Assembly (NCBI RefSeq): GCF_007858435.1
Contig: NZ_VIGW01000002.1
Span: 62,001-126,000, forward strand
Direction: 5' to 3'
Length of the DNA: 64,000 nucleotides
Source of the DNA: Tsukamurella asaccharolytica
Lineage (GTDB): Bacteria > Actinomycetota > Actinomycetes > Mycobacteriales > Mycobacteriaceae
Positions 1-7,340 of the stretch are shown piece after piece; the first letter of the stretch is position 1, and every line of letters starts with the position of its first letter. The notes under the pieces are model-generated. The model saw only the letters and a list, made by a program, of their open reading frames with translations. It did not search any database and was not told the DNA's origin. Both the position numbers and the translations under genes were made by a program.

Positions 1-339
1 GTCGCCGACGTCGAGGTTCTGGACGCGGGTCTCGAGGTTGGCCTTCACCTTGTTCTCGTAGCCCGCGTAGGTGTGGATGACGTACCAGTCGCCAGGAGCG
101 GTCCGCAGCTGCGCCTTGAGCTCTTCGACGGGGTCGATCTCCTCCTCGGCCTCTTCCTCGACGAGTTCGGCGCCGTCACCGGCGGCCGCATCCTCCTCGG
201 GGGTGCCGAAGACGCCCTCCTCGACCTCGATGAGCGCCTCGTCCTCGGCCGCCTCGACCTCGGTCGCCACGGCAGCGTCATCGACCTGCGCGTCCGCCTG
301 GACGTGCAGCTCTGCCTCGTTGTGCTCCGGGGTGCTCAC
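1..339 (-). CDS. nusG: Transcription termination/antitermination protein NusG (N-terminal part)
   Basis: NusG binds RNA polymerase, suppresses pausing and links transcription to ribosomes and Rho. Only the first 113 codons are inside the window; the gene runs off its left edge. The product starts at a GTG codon. It has the long acidic N-terminal extension typical of actinobacterial NusG (about 75 residues rich in Glu, Ala and Asp), followed by the start of the NGN domain, with the [15 protein letters not shown] signature at about residues 85-99. It lies 42 bases downstream of secE, the usual secE-nusG pair. The family assignment is firm. The C-terminal KOW domain is not visible. Confidence 0.95.
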   Translation of the reverse strand, partial: MSTPEHNEAELHVQADAQVDDAAVATEVEAAEDEALIEVEEGVFGTPEEDAAAGDGAELVEEEAEEEIDPVEELKAQLRTAPGDWYVIHTYAGYENKVKANLETRVQNLDVGD

Positions 340-381
340 AGCGCCGAAGTTCCTTCCGTCTCGTCTATCCGTGCGGTTCGG

Positions 382-771
382 CTACTTGCCGAACGCCCAC
401 AACATCAGCTTCGCGAAGCCGAGGTCGATGAGGCTGATCATCGCGGTGAGAACCACCACGAACACCAGCACGATGATCGTGTAGTTGATCATCTGGCTCC
501 GGGTCGGCCAGATGACCTTCCGCAGCTCCGCGATGACCTGGCGGATGAACAGCCAGATGGCGGCGAACGGGTTGCGCGAGCGCTTCGCCTCCGCCGGCTT
601 CTTCGCGGCGCCGGACTCGACCGCCGAACCGGGCTCCGGCGCCTCGGCGAGCGCGGTGCGGCCGCGACGGCCGCTGGAGCGCTTACCGGAGGGGCGGGCC
701 TGCTGGGCGTCGTCGACGCCGCTGTCGCCGGCGTTCTTGCCGGTGGTCGCGTCGTCCTTGTCGTCGCTCAC
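382..771 (-). CDS. secE: Preprotein translocase subunit SecE
   Basis: SecE is the small clamp subunit of the SecYEG protein-conducting channel in the plasma membrane. The 129-residue product begins at GTG. A polar N-terminal tail of about 65 residues, rich in Lys, Arg, Ser and Ala, is followed by the conserved amphipathic segment (AELRKVIWPTRSQM) and one transmembrane helix near the C-terminus. A long tail before the single-helix core is normal for actinobacteria. The gene lies between tRNA-Trp and nusG, the same order as trpT-secE-nusG in mycobacteria. Confidence 0.96.
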   Translation of the reverse strand: MSDDKDDATTGKNAGDSGVDDAQQARPSGKRSSGRRGRTALAEAPEPGSAVESGAAKKPAEAKRSRNPFAAIWLFIRQVIAELRKVIWPTRSQMINYTIIVLVFVVVLTAMISLIDLGFAKLMLWAFGK

Positions 772-847
772 GCACTTCCCTCCGCTGGATCTTCCAGCGG
801 GCGTCGGCCCGCCGATTTCGACAGCCGGGCCGGGGGCCCGCGCTATG

Positions 848-920
848 CAGGGGCGACAGGACTCGAACCTGCGACCTGCGGTTTTGGAGACCGCTGCTCT
901 ACCAACTGAGCTACACCCCT
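848..920 (-). tRNA. trpT: tRNA-Trp (anticodon CCA)
   Basis: A complete 73-nt cloverleaf can be folded. Acceptor strand AGGGGTG pairs with CGCCCCT, with discriminator G. The anticodon loop carries CCA between GCGGT/ACCGC-type stem arms, and the T-loop GTTCGAA is standard. The 3' CCA is not encoded. It lies directly upstream of secE, as in mycobacteria, and is probably co-transcribed with secE-nusG. Confidence 0.97.
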
Positions 921-999
921 TTGCGGGACCTTCCGGCCCCGCACCCGCACCGTCCGAAGGGCGCGCTTTCGCACGCCCGCCGTTCTACGCGGACAGTTC

Positions 1000-1029
1000 A
1001 GTGTACGGCACGTCGGTGCCGCACCTCAA
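1000..1029 (-). promoter_or_regulatory. Candidate sigma-A-type promoter for trpT-secE-nusG
   Basis: On the minus strand a TTGAGG hexamer (1024-1029) lies 18 bases upstream of TACACT (1000-1005), both close to the housekeeping consensus. The -10 box ends about 80 bases before the tRNA-Trp 5' end. The spacer also contains a CGGCAC/GTGCCG inverted repeat. This is inferred from motif match only. Confidence 0.45.
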
Positions 1030-1066
1030 AACGCACCGGTCATGCGGCCTGACGGGCCGCGGACCG

Positions 1067-1492
1067 TCAGGCGAACTGGACGGTGGCGACCGGCTTGCCG
1101 AAGATCTTGCGCTCACCCTGCTTCACGGTGAGGAAGACGACGCCCGTCTTGGTCTCCTCGTCGAGGGACTTGACCTTGCCCGAGTAGACGAGCTCGGCCT
1201 TCTGGTCGGCGGCGACGTACACCGGCGCGGTGAAGCGCACGCTGTACTCCTTGAGCGCGCCCGGATCGCCTAGCCACTCGGTGATGTAGTTCGAACCGAG
1301 GCTCATCGTGAGCATGCCCTGCGCGACGACGTCCTCCATGCCGGCCAGCTTCACGATGTGATCGGACCAGTGGATCGGGTTCGGGTCGCCGGTGACGCCG
1401 GCGTAGTTCACCAGATCGCCGCGGGTCAGCTCGAAGATGCGCTCCGGGAGCTCCTCGCCCACCGTCACGTCCGCGAAGTTACGAAGCGCCAT
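1067..1492 (-). CDS. hadB: (3R)-hydroxyacyl-ACP dehydratase subunit HadB
   Basis: HadB is the catalytic hot-dog-fold subunit of the FAS-II dehydratase that removes water from beta-hydroxyacyl-ACP during mycolic acid elongation. The 141-residue product has the hydratase motif around residues 31-43. Asp36 and His41 fall at the same positions as the catalytic dyad of M. tuberculosis HadB. The gene overlaps the end of hadA by 14 bases, so translation is probably coupled. HadA supplies the substrate-binding half of the heterodimer. Downstream comes tRNA-Trp, where M. tuberculosis has hadC; no hadC is present here. Confidence 0.95.
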   Translation of the reverse strand: MALRNFADVTVGEELPERIFELTRGDLVNYAGVTGDPNPIHWSDHIVKLAGMEDVVAQGMLTMSLGSNYITEWLGDPGALKEYSVRFTAPVYVAADQKAELVYSGKVKSLDEETKTGVVFLTVKQGERKIFGKPVATVQFA

Positions 1493-2045
1493 ACATCATC
1501 ACCTTTTCCATTGCACTGACGAACTCGGCGTCCTCGTCCTCGCCCGACCGGCCGGCCAGGGTGGTCCACGAGGTGACCAGGTGATTGCCGTCCTGGTCGG
1601 AGATCTCGTTGCGCGTCGTGATCAGGTCCACACCCGCGATCTGACGGAACGAGTCGAAGTGCACGTGCGTCGTCAGGATCATTCCCGCCACGATCGGGGC
1701 GTGGAACTGCGCCTTCTGCTCCGTCTGCATCACGGGACGGCGGCCGTAGCCGACGATCGCGTTCTCGAACAGCGGGCGATGCGCGATGATGCCGATCAGC
1801 GAGAACATGATCGGCGGCGCCACGATGTCGGCGTACCCGGCAGCGCGGGCCGCTTCCACGTCGTGGTGCACCGGGTCCAGCAGCTGGCTCGCGTTGGCGA
1901 ACTCGTGGATCTTCTCGCGGCTGACCACGTACTTCTCTTCGAACTCGTAGTTGTAGCCGACCGCTGCGCGCGTGCGCTCCGCGACCTCGTCGGGGCTGAG
2001 CTGCTCGGTGACCGGTCCCCCCGGCACATCGATGTCCTTGCTCAC
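1479..2045 (-). CDS. hadA: (3R)-hydroxyacyl-ACP dehydratase subunit HadA
   Basis: HadA is the non-catalytic, substrate-channel subunit of the FAS-II beta-hydroxyacyl-ACP dehydratase used for mycolate chain extension. The 188-residue product starts at GTG (protein start MSKDIDV). It has the N-terminal MaoC-like hot-dog domain, with the YVVSREKIHEFANA segment at about residues 39-52 and the central HHDVEAARAAGY region, but lacks the full Asp/His catalytic motif of HadB. The order hadA-hadB with overlapping ends matches the mycobacterial operon. A hairpin separates it from rpmG upstream, so it probably has its own promoter. Confidence 0.94.
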   Translation of the reverse strand: MSKDIDVPGGPVTEQLSPDEVAERTRAAVGYNYEFEEKYVVSREKIHEFANASQLLDPVHHDVEAARAAGYADIVAPPIMFSLIGIIAHRPLFENAIVGYGRRPVMQTEQKAQFHAPIVAGMILTTHVHFDSFRQIAGVDLITTRNEISDQDGNHLVTSWTTLAGRSGEDEDAEFVSAMEKVMMYGAS

Positions 2046-2090
2046 GTAACGAACCTACCTATCGTGAATGGGCTGAAGGGCAGTATGCCA

Positions 2091-2126
2091 AAGGGGAGGG
2101 CATCCGCCGTGGATGCCCTCCCCCTT
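2091..2126 (-). terminator. Hairpin terminator after rpmG
   Basis: An inverted repeat pairs AAGGGGAGGGCATCC with GGATGCCCTCCCCCTT across a 5-base loop, with one bulged C. It lies between the rpmG stop codon and the hadA start. Read on the minus strand it is followed by a short TTT run. It probably ends the rpmG transcript and isolates hadAB. Confidence 0.6.
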
Positions 2127-2139
2127 GTCGACGTCGGCG

Positions 2140-2307
2140 TCAGCGCGACTCTCGGTGCGCCTGGTGCGATCCGCAGTTCGGGCAGAACTTCTTCAGCTCG
2201 AGACGATCAGGATCGTTGCGACGGTTCTTCTTGGTGATGTAGTTACGGTGCTTGCACACCTCGCACGCCAAGGTGATCTTGGGGCGGACATCTGTCGACG
2301 AAGCCAC
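2140..2307 (-). CDS. rpmG: 50S ribosomal protein L33 (bL33), zinc-binding type
   Basis: This small basic ribosomal protein belongs to the large subunit. The 55-residue product starts at GTG. It keeps two CxxC pairs, CEVC near residue 15 and CPNC near residue 42, so it is the zinc-containing (C+) form and not the zinc-free form made under zinc starvation. The YITKKNRRN segment is diagnostic. A purine-rich ribosome site (AGAGGGAC) precedes the start. It lies upstream of hadA, as rpmG2 does in M. tuberculosis. Confidence 0.95.
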   Translation of the reverse strand: MASSTDVRPKITLACEVCKHRNYITKKNRRNDPDRLELKKFCPNCGSHQAHRESR

Positions 2308-2341
2308 GACGGTCCCTCTTTCGCAAATCTCTTGTCAGTTG

Positions 2342-2415
2342 TAGCGGTGGGGGGGCTCGATCCCCCGACCTCACGATTATGAGTCGTGCGCTCTAACCAG
2401 CTGAGCTACACCGCC
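2342..2415 (-). tRNA. tRNA-Met (anticodon CAT, elongator type)
   Basis: A complete 74-nt cloverleaf is present. Acceptor GGCGGTG pairs with CACCGCT (first pair G-T), and the discriminator is A. The anticodon loop CTCATAA gives CAT. The first acceptor pair and a D-arm without initiator features suggest elongator methionine tRNA. CCA is not encoded. Confidence 0.95.
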
Positions 2416-2447
2416 CTGAGCTATCAGCACATTGCACTGGTCTAGCG

Positions 2448-2520
2448 AGCCCCCTGACGGAATCGAACCGTCGACCTTTTCCTTACCATGGAAACGCTCT
2501 GCCGACTGAGCTAAGGGGGC
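2448..2520 (-). tRNA. tRNA-Thr (anticodon GGT)
   Basis: A 73-nt cloverleaf has acceptor GCCCCCT paired with AGGGGGC and discriminator T. The TTTCC/GGAAA anticodon stem encloses the loop ATGGTAA, giving GGT, which reads ACC and ACT. The T-loop GTTCGATTC is standard. CCA is not encoded. Confidence 0.96.
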
Positions 2521-2651
2521 GTGTCTCAGCGCGCCGAACCGGCGCTCCAAGAGCCTCAACGAGATTACACACCGCGGCGGAGTTCATCCAAATCCGCAGG
2601 TCAGCTCGTTACCGCTGCGACCCCCGACGCAAGGACGTCAGGGGTCGCAGC

Positions 2652-2736
2652 TGGTGGCACGTGTAGGATTCGAACCTACGTAGGCAAAGCCGACGGATTT
2701 ACAGTCCGCTCCCATTGGCCGCTCGGGCAACGTGCC
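2652..2736 (-). tRNA. tRNA-Tyr (anticodon GTA)
   Basis: A class II tRNA with a long variable arm. Acceptor GGCACGT pairs with ACGTGCC, discriminator A. The anticodon loop CTGTAAA gives GTA. Unlike the other three tRNAs in this cluster, the 3' CCA is encoded (2652-2654). It lies directly upstream of and divergent from the YajQ-family gene. Confidence 0.96.
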
Positions 2737-2830
2737 GTGCACTGCCGGTGAAGGCAGCGGAGAGTAGAGTACAACGGCCCCGTAGGGGGCGCGCAAACCT
2801 GCAGGTCAATGGAGTAGGAGTCCCGCCGAG

Positions 2831-3322
2831 ATGGCTGATTCGTCGTTCGACGTCGTGAGCAAGATCGATCGCCAGGAGGTCGCCAACGCCCTCAACCAGG
2901 CTTCGAAGGAGCTCAGCCAGCGGTACGACTTCCGCGGCACGAACACCACCGTCGAGGCGTCGGGCGAGGACAAGATCGTGATCACCTCCGACGCCGAGGA
3001 GCGCGCGAAGGCCGGCCTCGAGGTCTTTCAGGAGAAGCTCATCAAGCGCGGCCTCTCGCTCAAGGCCTTCGACGCCGGCGACCCCGTCGCCTCCGGCAAG
3101 ACGTACAAGATCACCGGCACGCTGGTCGAGGGCATCACCAGCGAGAACGCCAAGAAGATCAGCAAGCTCATCCGCGACGAGGGCCCCAAGTCCGTCAAGG
3201 CGCAGATCCAGGGCGACGAGCTGCGCGTGACCAGCAAGTCGCGCGACGACCTGCAGGCCGTCCAGTCGCTGCTCAAGAACGCCGACCTCGACATCGCGGT
3301 GCAGTTCGTCAACTACCGCTGA
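2831..3322 (+). CDS. YajQ-family nucleotide-binding protein
   Basis: YajQ-family proteins (DUF520) bind nucleotides; members in other bacteria bind cyclic di-GMP and act through a transcription factor. The 163-residue product has the family's full length. It shows the N-terminal [14 protein letters not shown] segment, the central [11 protein letters not shown] strand and the C-terminal [11 protein letters not shown] ending. A GGAGTAGGAG ribosome site precedes the ATG. M. tuberculosis Rv0566c is the likely counterpart and lies near htpX there too. The ligand in actinobacteria is not established, so only the family is firm. Confidence 0.92.
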   Translation: MADSSFDVVSKIDRQEVANALNQASKELSQRYDFRGTNTTVEASGEDKIVITSDAEERAKAGLEVFQEKLIKRGLSLKAFDAGDPVASGKTYKITGTLVEGITSENAKKISKLIRDEGPKSVKAQIQGDELRVTSKSRDDLQAVQSLLKNADLDIAVQFVNYR

Positions 3323-3335
3323 TCCCGGTTCGTTC

Positions 3336-3441
3336 GTCCCCCGCTCCGCGCCGATTCCCCACCCAGAAGTTCCGTCCCCCACCAGACGCCGCCCCTCGGG
3401 TGGGGGCTCGAACGTCCCCCGCTCGACGACCGGTCCCCCAC
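3336..3441. repeat. 106-bp direct repeat, left copy
   Basis: This segment recurs at 4581-4686 in the same orientation with only three substitutions and no gaps. The two copies flank a single gene encoding a DUF559/AbiEi-like protein. Internally it is built from short C-rich motifs (GTCCCCC, TTCCCCAC) spaced 18-41 bases apart. No transposase or terminal inverted repeats accompany it. Confidence 0.85.
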
Positions 3442-3562
3442 TAGACGCCAGCTCTCCCCCCAGCAGAAGCCGCACCGCCGGGTGGGGGCTCGAACGTCCC
3501 CCGCTCGACGACCGGTCCCCCACCACACGTCAGCTCTCCCCAAGCAGAAGCCGACTCCCCCA
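3399..3562. repeat. Two tandem copies of an 82-bp C-rich unit
   Basis: The unit at 3399-3480 is repeated at 3481-3562. The first 43 bases are identical in both units (GGTGGGGGCTCG to CGGTCCCCCAC) and the rest is diverged (CAGCTCTCCCC, AGCAGAAGCCG shared). The 43-base core occurs a third time inside the right 106-bp repeat at 4644-4686. This fills the gap between the YajQ gene and the DUF559 gene. Confidence 0.8.
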
Positions 3563-3578
3563 CCGGGCGCCCGGGGTT

Positions 3579-4547
3579 CTACGCCGAGAGGAGGCCGTGG
3601 CGGGCAAGGGTCGCGGTCAGCTTGTTGCGCAGGCGAACGTCGACGAGCAGGTCGTCCCAGTCCCACCGCACGACCTCGAAGCCGGCATCGACGAACAGCG
3701 CGTGCCGGTCCTTCTCCGCTTCGAGCGCCGCGGCGCGCTCGGCGTCGGTGGTGCCGTACTTGCCCTTGCCGTCGAACTCGCCGATGAGCGATCCCCATTC
3801 GAAGTCGGCGAACACCTGACGTCCGCCGAAGTCGAACGGAGTCTGCAGCCGCGGCACCGGCAGGCCCCACGAGTGGATCAACACCCGTGACCAGGACTCT
3901 CCCGGCGATTCGGCGCAGTCCACGGACATCGCCAGCGCGCGACGGGCTGTCGCCGAACCGCGTCGCCGCCCCAGCCGATCGAGGCACTCCGTCAGCGCCG
4001 CCAGCGACACCGGCGGCGGATCCGTCGGCTTCGGAAACCGCGGCACGAGACGCACCGCGTCGATCGCGGCGACCCCGCGGACCAGGTCTCCGGTCATGGC
4101 GACGTCGATCGGCGTCCGGACCCGGGAGGTCACCCGCACCCCGTCGACCTCCAGGATCTCCTCGGCGACGAGTGGCCGCGGATGGACGTGGATCCCCGGC
4201 CGCCGGCCGCCGCCGTGGACCCGGTCGACGGTGAGATGCACGTCCTTCCGCTCCGGCCGCAGGTACGGAACGTCGAGCAGGACCGTCGCGCTCTCGTGGC
4301 TGAGCACCCCGCTGCACGACCTCGCGGCCGCCAGCACTCGCATTCGGTACAGGTCGGGCGCCGAGTAGTCCGCACCGAGCGCGTAGACGCCCTTCGCCAG
4401 CCAGATCAGCTCGCCCCGGTCCACGGCGCGACTGATCTCCGCGCTGCTCCGACCCGTGGCGAGGAGATAGTTCCTTGTCAGCAGCTCCCCCATGCACCAC
4501 ATTCCATCAGTGCGGGGAGTCGGGTTCGGCTCCGCAGGCCCGTTCAT
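3579..4547 (-). CDS. AbiEi-like N-terminal domain / DUF559 nuclease-fold protein
   Basis: Function unknown. Residues about 20-60 resemble the winged-helix N-terminal domain of AbiEi-type antitoxins (GRSSAEISRAVDRGEL, then AKGVYALG). The C-terminal third is a DUF559 domain with the Vsr/PD-(D/E)xK nuclease fold: Glu217 in SPGESWSR, Asp248, then Glu257 and Lys261 as the ExxxK variant, ending in RWDWDDLL. All expected acidic and lysine positions are present. The listed start gives 322 residues; ATG codons at residues 16 and 19 are equally plausible and no strong ribosome site decides. No partner toxin gene is adjacent. The gene is enclosed by 106-bp direct repeats, which suggests a movable or recombining cassette. 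Confidence 0.75.
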   Translation of the reverse strand: MNGPAEPNPTPRTDGMWCMGELLTRNYLLATGRSSAEISRAVDRGELIWLAKGVYALGADYSAPDLYRMRVLAAARSCSGVLSHESATVLLDVPYLRPERKDVHLTVDRVHGGGRRPGIHVHPRPLVAEEILEVDGVRVTSRVRTPIDVAMTGDLVRGVAAIDAVRLVPRFPKPTDPPPVSLAALTECLDRLGRRRGSATARRALAMSVDCAESPGESWSRVLIHSWGLPVPRLQTPFDFGGRQVFADFEWGSLIGEFDGKGKYGTTDAERAAALEAEKDRHALFVDAGFEVVRWDWDDLLVDVRLRNKLTATLARHGLLSA

Positions 4548-4580
4548 CCACAGGCTACCGGCGAGTACTCACAGCTTTTC

Positions 4581-4686
4581 GTCCCCCGCTCCGCGCCGAT
4601 TCCCCACCCAGAGGTTCCGTCCCCCACCGGACGCCGCACCTCGGGTGGGGGCTCGAACGTCCCCCGCTCGACGACCGGTCCCCCAC
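4581..4686. repeat. 106-bp direct repeat, right copy
   Basis: It matches 3336-3441 at 103 of 106 positions in the same orientation, offset by 1245 bases. It lies just upstream of the start of the DUF559-protein gene and downstream of the htpX-like gene. The three differences are single substitutions. Recombination between the copies would excise the gene and leave one repeat. Confidence 0.85.
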
Positions 4687-4759
4687 CACACGCCGCCGCC
4701 AGTCGCCGAGACCACACGCCGCCGACGGGCCGGCCGACACGCCGCCGCGGACCGTCGGG

Positions 4760-5620
4760 CTACGACGTGAGCGCCTGCAGGCGCGCGACGCGGCGGTCGA
4801 CGCGCGGCTGGGTGCGGAAGATCCGGCCCATGCGGTCGCTGGCGAGGAACGGGCACACCAGCATGGTGTTGGCGTGCACCGCGATCTCGGGCTCGGGCGG
4901 CAGGGGGGCGCGGGCGGCACCGTCGGAAACCTTCTCCAGGGCCCGGGCCAGCGTGGACGGGGCGCCGGTGAGGAGCGCGCCCGCGTGGTCCGCGCGGTAG
5001 TCGACGGTCCGCGACACGCCCAGGCGGATCAGCGCGCCGGCGACCGGGGCGAGCACCGACAGCATGGCGTCGACGACCCGGCTGCGCCGGGCGCCGCCGT
5101 CGCCGAAGCCGAGCAGGTAGCCGAAACCGGCGAAACCACAGATCACGGCGCCGAGAGCCCCGGCGACGGACGCGGTCAGAGTGTCCCGCGAACCGATTCG
5201 TGCGAGCTGGTGCGCCAGGACGGCGCGCAGCTCGTCCTCCGAGAGCAGCTCCTGCAGGCCGACCGTGACGCACACCGCGGCGTGCGCGGGGCCGTGGCCG
5301 GTGGCGAAGGCGGTGGGCGCGGCGGTGGGTGAGACGTAGATCGCGGGCATCGGCAGCCGCGCGGAGGTCGACAGCTCGCGGACCATCCGGAACAGGGCGG
5401 GTTGATGCAGCTCGGAAACGCTGCGCGCGTGCATGGCGCGCAGCGGCAGCGACGGCCCGCTGACGTAGAGGTAGGCGCACACGCCGGCAGCCAGCACGAT
5501 CGAAAGCAGGAAGGCCGTCTGCCCGAAGACCGCGCCGGTCGCCATCAGGAACCCCGCGACCAGCGCCAGCAGCAGCGCGGTGCGGATCTGATTGCCGGTC
5601 CTACTCCCCAGGCCCTGCAC
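4760..5620 (-). CDS. HtpX/M48-family membrane protein with degenerate protease motif
   Basis: The product is 286 residues and resembles HtpX zinc metalloproteases: two hydrophobic segments near residues 13-55, then the peptidase-like domain and further hydrophobic helices at about 150-175 and 185-200. The HExxH zinc motif reads HQLAR at residues 137-141, so the catalytic Glu and the second His are both replaced. The downstream acidic ligand region reads VDYRAD, with Asp207 where Glu is usual. It is therefore probably not a protease. It follows the polyprenyl synthase gene by 11 bases and appears to be in the men operon. The equivalent M. tuberculosis gene, Rv0563, is annotated as a protease. 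Confidence 0.8.
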   Translation of the reverse strand: MQGLGSRTGNQIRTALLLALVAGFLMATGAVFGQTAFLLSIVLAAGVCAYLYVSGPSLPLRAMHARSVSELHQPALFRMVRELSTSARLPMPAIYVSPTAAPTAFATGHGPAHAAVCVTVGLQELLSEDELRAVLAHQLARIGSRDTLTASVAGALGAVICGFAGFGYLLGFGDGGARRSRVVDAMLSVLAPVAGALIRLGVSRTVDYRADHAGALLTGAPSTLARALEKVSDGAARAPLPPEPEIAVHANTMLVCPFLASDRMGRIFRTQPRVDRRVARLQALTS

Positions 5621-5631
5621 TTCCGGGAACC

Positions 5632-6624
5632 TCAGCCCAGGCGGGCGACCGTGAAGGTGACCAAGGATTCGAGGGAGGAGCGGGGCTCGGATTCCGGCAG
5701 TTCGGCCAGCTCGGCGCGGGCGTCGTCGGCGTAGCGGGCCAGCGTGGCCTGCGCCTCCTTCATTCCCGCGGAGCGGCCGAGGAGCTCGATGGCCTCGTCG
5801 ACGAGCGCATCGTCGGTGACGGGGCCGACGAGGATCTCCCGCAGCCGGTCCGCCTCCGGGCCCTCGTCACGCAGCGCGTAGAGGACCGGCAGGGTGAAGA
5901 CGCCCTCGCGCAGGTCGGTGCCCGGCGTCTTGCCGGAGTCCTGCGCCACGGAGCTGATGTCGATGATGTCGTCGCTGATCTGGAAGGCGATGCCGATCGC
6001 GGAGCCGATGCGGTACATCCGCTGCGCCGTCTCCTCGTCGGCGCCGCCGTGCAGCGCGCCGAGCAGGCCGCACGTGGCGATGAGGCTGCCGGTCTTGCCC
6101 CAGATGGTGTCCAGGTAGTGCTGCACCGGATCGGAGTCCTGGGCGCCCTTGAGCTCGAGCATCTGGCCCGTGACCAGCTCACCGAAGCACTGCGCGATGA
6201 CGCCCACGGCGCGCGGGCCGAGGTCGGCGCCGTACGACGAGGCGCGGGCGAACAGGTAGTCGCCGGCGAGGATGGCGATCGAGTTGCCCCACCGCGCATT
6301 GGCCGACGGTGCGCCGCGGCGCGTGTCCGCCTCGTCCATCACGTCGTCGTGGTACAGCGTCGCGAGATGGGTCAGCTCCATCGCCGCCGCCGCGGTGATG
6401 ACCTGGTCCGACGGTGCGCCGCCGATGCGACCGGAAAGGATCGTGAACATGGGCCGGAACCGCTTGCCGCCGGCCTGGAAGAGGTGGAGAGCCTCCTCGA
6501 TCACGCACCCGTCGGCCTCGGCGATCCCCTCCGCGATGACCTGTTCCACGCGGGCCAGATCCGCGCGGACCCCGGCCGCGAACTCGTCGGATCCCAGCGA
6601 GACCCCGGCTACCGTCTTCTCCAC
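5632..6624 (-). CDS. Polyprenyl diphosphate synthase (GrcC-like)
   Basis: This trans-isoprenyl diphosphate synthase extends allylic diphosphates with isopentenyl diphosphate, here most likely to make the menaquinone side chain. The 330-residue product shows both Asp-rich motifs, DDVMD at residues 93-97 and DDIID at 218-222, the GGKRFRP segment at about 52-58 and the GKTGSL segment near 176-181. It begins 4 bases after menG ends, so it is clearly in the same transcript. It corresponds to grcC1 (Rv0562). Chain length cannot be read from the sequence with certainty; a nonaprenyl product would fit the genus guess. Confidence 0.92.
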   Translation of the reverse strand: MEKTVAGVSLGSDEFAAGVRADLARVEQVIAEGIAEADGCVIEEALHLFQAGGKRFRPMFTILSGRIGGAPSDQVITAAAAMELTHLATLYHDDVMDEADTRRGAPSANARWGNSIAILAGDYLFARASSYGADLGPRAVGVIAQCFGELVTGQMLELKGAQDSDPVQHYLDTIWGKTGSLIATCGLLGALHGGADEETAQRMYRIGSAIGIAFQISDDIIDISSVAQDSGKTPGTDLREGVFTLPVLYALRDEGPEADRLREILVGPVTDDALVDEAIELLGRSAGMKEAQATLARYADDARAELAELPESEPRSSLESLVTFTVARLG

Positions 6625-6628
6625 AGGT

Positions 6629-7318
6629 TCAGCCTAGCGGGCGGGTCGCGGTGTGCAGCGCGACGATGCCGCCCGTCAGGTTCGTCCAGGCCACATCGCC
6701 CCAGCCCGCCTCGCGGACGAGGTCCGCGAGCTCGGCCTGCGCCGGCCAGTTCCGGATCGACTCCGCGAGGTAGCTGTAGGCCTCCGGGTTCGACGATCCC
6801 TTCGCCACCACCTGGATGGCCTCCAGCGCGACCTTCTCGTACAGCGCGCGGAAGGCGCCGTTACTGGGGGTGGAGAACTCGCAGACCACGAGGCGACCGC
6901 CCGGCCGCACGACGCGGGCCATCTCCCGCAGCCCCGCGACGGTGTCCTGCACGTTGCGCAGGCCGAAGGAGATGGTGGCGGCGTCGAAGGAGGCGTCGGC
7001 CAGCGGCAGCGCCATGGCGTCGCCCGCGACCATCGGCACCCGCCGGAACGCGCCGGCCTGCAGCATTCCCGTCGAGAAGTCGCAGGCCGCGACCCACGCG
7101 CCGGAGCGGGCCAGGTCGACCGTCGAGACGCCGGTGCCGGCGGCGAGGTCGAGCACGCGGTCCCCCGGCCGGAGGCCGAGCGCGCGCCGCGTGCGGGCGC
7201 GCCAGTACCGGTCCAGCCCGCCCGTCATGAGCGTGTTGGTCCGGTCGTACCGGCGCGCGACACCGTCGAACATCGACGCGACGTCGCCCGGCTTCTTGTC
7301 GAGGGAGGCCCTTGCCAT
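6629..7318 (-). CDS. menG: Demethylmenaquinone methyltransferase
   Basis: MenG (UbiE family) transfers a methyl group from S-adenosylmethionine to demethylmenaquinone, the last step of menaquinone synthesis. The 229-residue product has the class I SAM-binding motif [16 protein letters not shown] at about residues 57-72 and the UbiE signatures [13 protein letters not shown] near the N-terminus and ISFGLRNV in the middle. It lies between mgtA and the polyprenyl synthase gene in a minus-strand series that also contains menD, so ring and side-chain steps are co-located. Confidence 0.95.
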   Translation of the reverse strand: MARASLDKKPGDVASMFDGVARRYDRTNTLMTGGLDRYWRARTRRALGLRPGDRVLDLAAGTGVSTVDLARSGAWVAACDFSTGMLQAGAFRRVPMVAGDAMALPLADASFDAATISFGLRNVQDTVAGLREMARVVRPGGRLVVCEFSTPSNGAFRALYEKVALEAIQVVAKGSSNPEAYSYLAESIRNWPAQAELADLVREAGWGDVAWTNLTGGIVALHTATRPLG

Positions 7319-7340
7319 GCCCCGAAAACTACACGAAATC

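Noticed and set aside
1048-1071. Terminator after hadB (CCTGACGG/CCGTCAGG).
   Set aside because: The repeat overlaps the hadB stop codon and has no T-run; I could not separate it from chance.
2699-3526. Minus-strand frame that reads GVWWGTGRR- and VVGDRSSSGG-type peptides through the repeats.
   Set aside because: It follows the repeat sequence and the antisense of the YajQ gene, with no ribosome site or homology.
3336-3562. CRISPR-like array.
   Set aside because: Repeat units are 43-106 bp, only two or three in number, without regular unique spacers or cas genes.
3336-4686. Insertion sequence or transposon.
   Set aside because: No transposase gene, no terminal inverted repeats and no short target duplications; the flanking repeats are direct and long.
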